Positions 58,921-64,000 of a DNA stretch of 64,000 nt are shown here, one piece after another (the stretch's first letter is position 1; the number at the start of each line of letters is the position of its first letter). Origin of the DNA: JTS-AC122 sp050246015 (GTDB taxonomy: Bacteria; Planctomycetota; Phycisphaerae; Phycisphaerales; UBA1924); assembly GCA_050246015.1 (NCBI GenBank), contig JBFWWU010000001.1:310001-374000 (forward strand), given 5' to 3'. Position numbers and translations under genes: made by a program. The notes beneath the pieces were generated by a model. It saw only the letters and a list, made by a program, of their open reading frames with translations. It did not search any database and was not told where the DNA came from.

Positions 58921-61900
58921 ATGGCCGTTTCGCAGACCGTCCTCTTCACCGTCATGCTCCGCGCGATCAGCGTCAACCGTGACGCGATCCCGGTCTCGGT
59001 GTTTGTCTCGCCGCGCCTGGGCGGCGCCAACCGCCTGGGCTCGTTTCCCGACTGGGTATCGTGGACGGCGACGCTGCGCGAAGCGGGGCTGCGGCTGACG
59101 TTCGGAAACGGTCCACGCACCGCGGACGTGCCGATCGACACCGCCGTGCTGCGCCCGGACCTGTGGCGCGCCCTGTTCAACGAAGACACCCTCGTCCGGT
59201 CGCACCAGTTCAGCGATTACTCCAACCACGGGATCATCTCGTATCCGATGCGCCAGTCGCTCAGCGTTCTGAAGGGGATCTACCAGGAAGCGGGCGTGGC
59301 GCTCGCGCTCCCGGACGCCGACTCCGGCGATGACAAGCAGCACGGTCGCGGGGGCAACCGGAGTGCACTGGCCGATCTGCTGAGCGGGCTGGACGTGCAC
59401 TGGTCGGGCACGCGCGCCAAGCGCTGGCGCCCGTTTGTGCGGGACGTGTCCCGCTCCGGGGGTCCGACGGCGATCACGGGCGCGTTGGACGGCGAGGGCC
59501 TGATCGTCGGCGCCCGCACGGCGGGGGCGATGCAGAGCCTCGCCGTCCCCTTCGCGGTCTATCACCACATGCCCACGCCCAGGGGAGATGCCGCCGCGGA
59601 CGTTTCGATCGATCCTGATGCGATCGATTTTCATCAGGCGATCGGCTCGTTGGAATCGCATCCCGAGTTGCTGCGGGCCCTGGGGCTCGTCTTTGACGTT
59701 GACCTTCCGCGCGGGTTCCTCGCACCCACCGCCGCCGGCGCCTTCGACACCGTCCGCGTGGCGAAGACCAGCCGGCAGTGGCGCGTCGCGACGACGTCTC
59801 CGGCACTGAACACGGCGTATGTGAACTTCCAGGCCGGCAACGACCAGCATGCATTCACCGCATCGCGCACCATGACGCCCGCTTCTTCGCCCGCGCAGGT
59901 CGTCGGGCTGCTCAACCTCGACCCGGAGCGCTTCGGGCTGGCGCAGGTCGATGTGGACGGCGGGATGCACAAGGCGATCATGCTCGCCGAGACTTGGAAC
60001 AACCCGGACCCCGAGCGCAACCTGGACCCCGCGGTGCGTCCGCAGGACGCCCCGAACCCCGAAGTCTTTGATCCCGAGGCGACGCTCCCCGCGCTGCGCT
60101 CCAGCGGGTTGCAGGTCTACGTCGACAAACGCGGGGCGCACGTGCTCGACTCGATCCAGCAGTCCAAGGCGTTCAACGACGCGCTTGAGTCCGGCGGCGC
60201 GCAGCCCCGGCCTTTCTTCGCCGAGGACCTCGTGCGCGGGTACCGGCTCGATGTCTGGGACTCGCATACCAACGCGTGGCACTCGCTGCACCAGCGCCGC
60301 GGGAAGTACGAGATCGGCGAAGAGCGCATCGCGTTCGATCCCGGCGACGAAGAGGGGTTCGTGCAGTTCGCCGCGGCGCAGCCCGCGCCCGGCGCCGAGC
60401 CCGGCGACAAGGACCTGTATATCCATGAAGCCATCGCGCGGTGGGCCGGATGGAGCCTGAGCGCGCCGATGCCCGCCAAGGCGCTGAGCCGATATGGCGA
60501 TCCGGACAAGGCGGTTCCACCCGACGCCGACGATCCGGACTATCGCACCGATGAAGCCGTCACGCCGTACAAAGTGCGCGTGGACTACCGGGTCGTTGCT
60601 GGTTCGCTCCCGCGGCTGCGGATCGGCACGCGGTACCGCGTTCGCGCCCGCGCGGTGGACCTGGCGGGCAACAGCATGCGTCTGGGCGAACCGCTGACGG
60701 ACCTGCTGGGGGTGTTCATGGGATTGCCGCGCGACCCGGAGGGGCTGGTGTATCTGCGCTACGAGCCGGTGCCCCCGCCGCTGGTGATGATCCGTGATCC
60801 CATCGCGGTGACGGGTCCCGGGTCGGCGGTGGATCGGATCGTGATCCGGACGTTCAACGACGACGAATCCAAGGATGCCGACGCCGCGGATCTCACCGCC
60901 GGCGATCGGCACATCATCCCGGCTCGCACGAGCGTCGAGATGGGCGAGCGCCTGGGGTTGTTCGACGACGGCGCGGGAAAACTCAAGGGCGACCAGGCGA
61001 CCTGGCAACTCATCGCGGACCGTGATGCAGGGACGTTCACGAGCGCGGCGATCGACATCGCGGGCCAGACGGCGGACTACCCGATCGAGCCGGCGAGCCG
61101 CATCGATTCGCTCCCGCACCTGCCGGATCCGCTCTCGAGCGGGGCGTCGCTGCGGGATCTGCCCGGGGCGCCGGAGGCGGCGGTGGGACGCGTGGACCCC
61201 GGCGCGGGCGGTCCGGCTGCCGTCTCGTACGAGGTGCTGAGCGATCCCAACCCCAGGCCGGGGTCGGCGACCATCGTGGGATTCGGTGGGGGCAACCTGG
61301 GGTCGGATTGGCAGAACACGCTTCCATTCCGCTTGGCGCTGCGAGACCCGGTCGCGGGCCAGCAAGACCGGCGGCCGGAGTGGGACGCGGGCGAGCGGGT
61401 GCTCTCGGTCTTCCTCGACAAGGGGCAGACCCGCGTCGTTCCGCTCAGCAGTTACATCACGCCCGATGGACTCAAACTCCTTGGCGTGTGGCAATGGCTG
61501 CGGGAGTACATCGACCGGGTTTCGATCTTCGGGGCGGCGCCGGTGCAGCCTCGGCCCGGCGCTGCGACCGACCGGATCGCGCACATCCTGCAGCGCGCCG
61601 CCGAGGGAGGGCACTGGATGGTCTCGCCCCCCACGCTGCTGACGCTTGTGCACGCGGTGCAGCAGCCGATCGGGCGGCCGCGGTTTGCCGCGCTGCAGGT
61701 CGATCACACCGATGAGTACCATGAGACGGACCCGCTGCAGACCGCGCTGCTCCGCGGCCGCGCCGATCCGGAAGAACTCGCGCCCATCACCGCGTGGCGC
61801 CGCCCGGGCGCGACCGACGCGTACCTCATGGGCGCGATCCGCATCCACGGGGCGAGCACGGCGAAGATCGACCTCAGCGCCGAGTGGACCGACCCGATCG

Positions 61901-63243
61901 ACGATCCATCGAGCCCCGCGCCGGATCAATCAACGGTCAGCGCACACGTCGCGGAGATACCGCTGCCGCGGACCAGCGAGGGGTACCTGTCCGCCCCCGG
62001 CAAGGATCGGCGCCAGGTCGGGTACTACGACCCCGAAAACGATCAGGTGGCCATGGTCCGGTTCGGGGACCGCACGGGTCCGTCGGCGACGTACCACGTG
62101 ACCTTCACCAACGCCGCGCCCCGGCACCTGCTTAACGACACCAAGCGGCGCCGCGTGCGGTACACGGCGACGGCCAGTTCGCGCTACCGCGAGTACTTCC
62201 CGCAGGACGCCGACCTCTCGTTTGTTCGCCGCAGCGAGCCCGTCGTGGTTGACGTGCCGGCGTCGGCGCGCCCGCTGGCGCCGGAGGTCGTATACGCGAT
62301 CCCGACCTTCGGCTGGCAGCGCCAGACCCAGACGAACCTGAAGCGCAGCGTGCGCTTCGGCGGGGGGCTGCGCGTCTATCTCGGCCGCCCGTGGTACTCC
62401 TCCGGCGAGGGAGAGCTCCTGGGCGTCACACTGTGGAACTACGCGAACGGGACACTCAACGACCAGTCGCGCGACAAACTCAAGGCGTACTTCACCCAGT
62501 GGGGCATGGACCCGATCTGGCAGACCGCCGGACTGTCGTTTGTCCCGGGCGTAAGCAACTTCCCGGACGCCGTCGCAAGCGATTCAGGTGTTTCGCTGGA
62601 GGAATCGACCGCGGCGATCTCGCCGACGCAGCCGGGCGTGGTGGACGTCGTTGGATTTGAACCGCGATTCGACACGGATCGCGGCCTGTGGTACGCCGAC
62701 CTCACGATCAATCTCCCGGCGCCCACGTACTCGCCGTTCGTGCGTCTGGCGCTGGCGCGCTATCAGCCTCACGCGCTGAAGGACTCTCGAATCTCCCGCG
62801 TGGTCCTGGCCAACTTTGCGCAGCTCACCCCGGACCGCACGGCGACCGTGACCGCCGACCCCCACCACCCGCGCACGCTGCGGATCGCGGTGAGCGGGGT
62901 CGCCCCGCGAGGGCCGCAGCCGCAGGTACACCTGAACCCCGCGCCGACCCGGCCCACGCATGTGCGGGTGCGCGTGCAGCATCGTCCGTCGGTGCGGACG
63001 GACATGGGCTGGCAAGACGCGCCCGCGTCGATCGCGACGGCAACGCAGTTCTACGAAGGCCCCGGGCTCGGGCAGCCGGACCTGGGGCTGTGGGTGGGTG
63101 CTGTGACCTTTGCCGCGGCCCCGCCGCCAGGGCAGTTCCGGTTGCTCATCGAGGAGTACGAATCGGTTTCGTCCACGTTCCCGTACTCCGGCCGAATGAT
63201 CTACGCCGAGACGATCGCGGTTGACGAGGCGCTCGTGGGATGA
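58921..63243 (+). CDS. giant protein B of unknown function (1440 residues)
   Basis: AAGGGG precedes the ATG at 58921. No family is recognised and there is no signal peptide or membrane helix. The N-terminus opens TVLFTVMLRAISVNRDAIPVS and VFVSPRLGG. The body contains long charged and Pro/Asp-rich stretches. An Ig-like or fibronectin-like surface may begin near 560 (RVDYRVVAGSLPRLRIGTRYRVRARAVDLAGN), a pattern of fibronectin-type loops. The last 200 residues alternate strands and end SGRMIYAETIAVDEALVG. It starts 15 bases after gene A, so the two are almost surely cotranscribed and may act as one complex. A large overlapping frame on the minus strand is a shadow. Confidence 0.8.
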   Translation: MAVSQTVLFTVMLRAISVNRDAIPVSVFVSPRLGGANRLGSFPDWVSWTATLREAGLRLTFGNGPRTADVPIDTAVLRPDLWRALFNEDTLVRSHQFSDYSNHGIISYPMRQSLSVLKGIYQEAGVALALPDADSGDDKQHGRGGNRSALADLLSGLDVHWSGTRAKRWRPFVRDVSRSGGPTAITGALDGEGLIVGARTAGAMQSLAVPFAVYHHMPTPRGDAAADVSIDPDAIDFHQAIGSLESHPELLRALGLVFDVDLPRGFLAPTAAGAFDTVRVAKTSRQWRVATTSPALNTAYVNFQAGNDQHAFTASRTMTPASSPAQVVGLLNLDPERFGLAQVDVDGGMHKAIMLAETWNNPDPERNLDPAVRPQDAPNPEVFDPEATLPALRSSGLQVYVDKRGAHVLDSIQQSKAFNDALESGGAQPRPFFAEDLVRGYRLDVWDSHTNAWHSLHQRRGKYEIGEERIAFDPGDEEGFVQFAAAQPAPGAEPGDKDLYIHEAIARWAGWSLSAPMPAKALSRYGDPDKAVPPDADDPDYRTDEAVTPYKVRVDYRVVAGSLPRLRIGTRYRVRARAVDLAGNSMRLGEPLTDLLGVFMGLPRDPEGLVYLRYEPVPPPLVMIRDPIAVTGPGSAVDRIVIRTFNDDESKDADAADLTAGDRHIIPARTSVEMGERLGLFDDGAGKLKGDQATWQLIADRDAGTFTSAAIDIAGQTADYPIEPASRIDSLPHLPDPLSSGASLRDLPGAPEAAVGRVDPGAGGPAAVSYEVLSDPNPRPGSATIVGFGGGNLGSDWQNTLPFRLALRDPVAGQQDRRPEWDAGERVLSVFLDKGQTRVVPLSSYITPDGLKLLGVWQWLREYIDRVSIFGAAPVQPRPGAATDRIAHILQRAAEGGHWMVSPPTLLTLVHAVQQPIGRPRFAALQVDHTDEYHETDPLQTALLRGRADPEELAPITAWRRPGATDAYLMGAIRIHGASTAKIDLSAEWTDPIDDPSSPAPDQSTVSAHVAEIPLPRTSEGYLSAPGKDRRQVGYYDPENDQVAMVRFGDRTGPSATYHVTFTNAAPRHLLNDTKRRRVRYTATASSRYREYFPQDADLSFVRRSEPVVVDVPASARPLAPEVVYAIPTFGWQRQTQTNLKRSVRFGGGLRVYLGRPWYSSGEGELLGVTLWNYANGTLNDQSRDKLKAYFTQWGMDPIWQTAGLSFVPGVSNFPDAVASDSGVSLEESTAAISPTQPGVVDVVGFEPRFDTDRGLWYADLTINLPAPTYSPFVRLALARYQPHALKDSRISRVVLANFAQLTPDRTATVTADPHHPRTLRIAVSGVAPRGPQPQVHLNPAPTRPTHVRVRVQHRPSVRTDMGWQDAPASIATATQFYEGPGLGQPDLGLWVGAVTFAAAPPPGQFRLLIEEYESVSSTFPYSGRMIYAETIAVDEALVG

Positions 63244-63289
63244 TGGTTTCAAGGCGAGTGCTGGGCGCGCGGCGACCTACGCTTCGGGC

Positions 63290-63646
63290 GTGTCTCTCAT
63301 CGTCTCCAGACTCGCCGGTGCCGCGTCGACCATCCTCGTGGTGCGGGTGCCGCCGCAACTTGTTGATGACACCGCCTCGCTGTTGCGCGCGGAGGTGGCG
63401 TCGCGGCTGCCCAACGCCGACGGCGCGGGGGTGGTGCTCGATTTCGCCCAGGTCGAGTTGATCAACTCGATCGGGATCACCTGCCTGCTCCAGATCCAGG
63501 ATCAATGCCGGCGGCTGAACTCGGCCATGTACCTCGCCGCGGTACCGGAGCCGATCCAGACGTTCTTGTCGCAACTCAAACTCCTTAAGCGGTTCCCGGC
63601 GTTCCCATCGGTGGAAGACGCGCTGGCCGCCATGGATCGCGAGTAG
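63290..63646 (+). CDS. STAS-domain protein (anti-sigma-factor-antagonist-like)
   Basis: 118 residues from a GTG at 63290; a TTG at 63221 would overlap gene B. The STAS fold is clear: ASTILVVRVPPQLVDDTASLLRAEV, then DFAQVELINSIGITCLLQIQDQCRR, where the Ser of NSIG sits where SpoIIAA-type proteins are phosphorylated, and MYLAAVPEPIQTFLSQLKL. Such proteins are partners of anti-sigma kinases or of other switch kinases. It follows gene B by 46 bases and may regulate, or be part of, the giant-gene unit. No anti-sigma factor or phosphatase is nearby. Confidence 0.85.
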   Translation: MSLIVSRLAGAASTILVVRVPPQLVDDTASLLRAEVASRLPNADGAGVVLDFAQVELINSIGITCLLQIQDQCRRLNSAMYLAAVPEPIQTFLSQLKLLKRFPAFPSVEDALAAMDRE

Positions 63647-63824
63647 ATTTTTGTTCTGATCGCCGAATTTCCGCAAGATCCGACCTCCCGGGCGACATGA
63701 GCCTCCAGTTGCGGTACGGATCCGTCGGCGGCGCTCGTTCGCTCGCGGCTCCGTGCCCCATCCCTTCGTTTCCCTTCCTTGCCACGCCAACGTCGCGCGA
63801 CGGTGTTCCTCTCCTCCCTGTCAA

Positions 63825-63843
63825 TCGTGCTGAATCAGCACGA
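63825..63843. promoter_or_regulatory. near-perfect palindrome
   Basis: TCGTGCTGA-A-TCAGCACGA, 9-base arms around one base. It lies 13 bases before the terminator. A possible operator or processing hairpin. Confidence 0.4.
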
Positions 63844-63855
63844 TCGACGCACTGG

Positions 63856-63896
63856 GCAGCCCGCGTCTCCCCCTCAGGACGCGGGCTGCTTTCTTT
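63856..63896 (+). terminator. Rho-independent terminator
   Basis: A perfect 12-bp stem (GCAGCCCGCGTC with its complement) with a 10-base loop, followed by TTTCTTT. It closes the 55471-63646 unit. The rest of the 354-base tail (63647-64000) shows no supported gene; a short open frame at 63697-63948 has no ribosome-binding site or known product. Confidence 0.88.
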
Positions 63897-64000
63897 GGCG
63901 CATGCCCAAGACTCGGGCGACGGCCCTGGTCGTCCCTGCGCCCTTTGAGCGAAATCAGGTACCATGCGTGCATGGGCTTGCCTGCACCACCAGACTCGAC

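Noticed and set aside
58000..61929. Very long minus-strand open frame (1309 codons) over the giant genes
   Set aside because: It crosses both plus-strand giant genes, which have good ribosome sites; its Arg/His/Pro-rich product is typical of GC-rich antisense frames.
63697..63948. 83-codon open frame at the right end
   Set aside because: It spans the palindrome and the terminator and has no ribosome site.

Overview
The window is high-GC bacterial chromosome, most likely from a planctomycete and probably from the Phycisphaerae. The support is: a 16S rRNA gene standing alone without 23S or 5S; a prepilin-like secreted protein with an N-methylation leader; a secreted protein with a LEPR-XLL-like N-terminus; three secreted proteins ending in dockerin-like N-x-D-x-(D) / NSQDFFDF motifs; a chlamydial Hc1-like histone; and a 16S probe site that fits neither EUB338 nor the planctomycete EUB338-II exactly. 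No phage, transposon, CRISPR array or conjugation gene was recognised. Most of the window reads as core chromosome.

Layout. 1-9.2 kb, all minus strand: Nudix hydrolase (cut by the window edge), exonuclease VII large subunit, DinB-family protein, hybrid sensor kinase, ClpB and a pseudopilin-like protein. 9.4-16.8 kb: ribosomal protein S16, the phosphate transporter genes pstC-pstA-pstB (no pstS or phoU), an HU-family protein, and queC-queE for preQ0 synthesis, divergent from a 2-hydroxyacid dehydrogenase. 16.8-25.4 kb: a 1330-residue exported protein of unknown function, a divergent RNase HII-like protein, mraY, murF and a tRNA-Ile2(CAU). 25.5-31.9 kb: an ABC-2 type permease, small membrane and lipoprotein genes, an M28 peptidase, a DUF1579 protein, and a histone-like/FabZ-like pair. 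32-49.3 kb: secreted proteins with repeat or dockerin-like domains, interspersed with mannose-1-phosphate guanylyltransferase, a glycogen-debranching-type enzyme, a NatAB-type exporter, an acyl-CoA carboxyltransferase, a lone ABC ATPase and an outer-membrane barrel. 49.5-55.1 kb: ArfB, TsaB, the solitary 16S rRNA gene with its own promoter and terminator, a ComF-like phosphoribosyltransferase and a TIM-barrel epimerase.

The right end (55.4-63.7 kb) is the best candidate for an undescribed system. Two very large adjacent genes (1144 and 1440 codons, 15 bases apart) have no signal peptide, no obvious membrane segment and no family I recognise. A STAS-domain protein follows 46 bases downstream. 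A divergent upstream region carries a perfect 14-base palindrome, and a strong terminator lies beyond the STAS gene. They look like one transcription unit.

Other unusual points are a PstA with about 125 inserted residues holding two similar beta-rich units, short tandem-repeat insertions inside the carboxyltransferase gene, an RNase HII-like protein with GYG in place of the GRG motif, MraY with an altered HHH motif, and a Shine-Dalgarno-sequestering hairpin before the LEPR-type gene.
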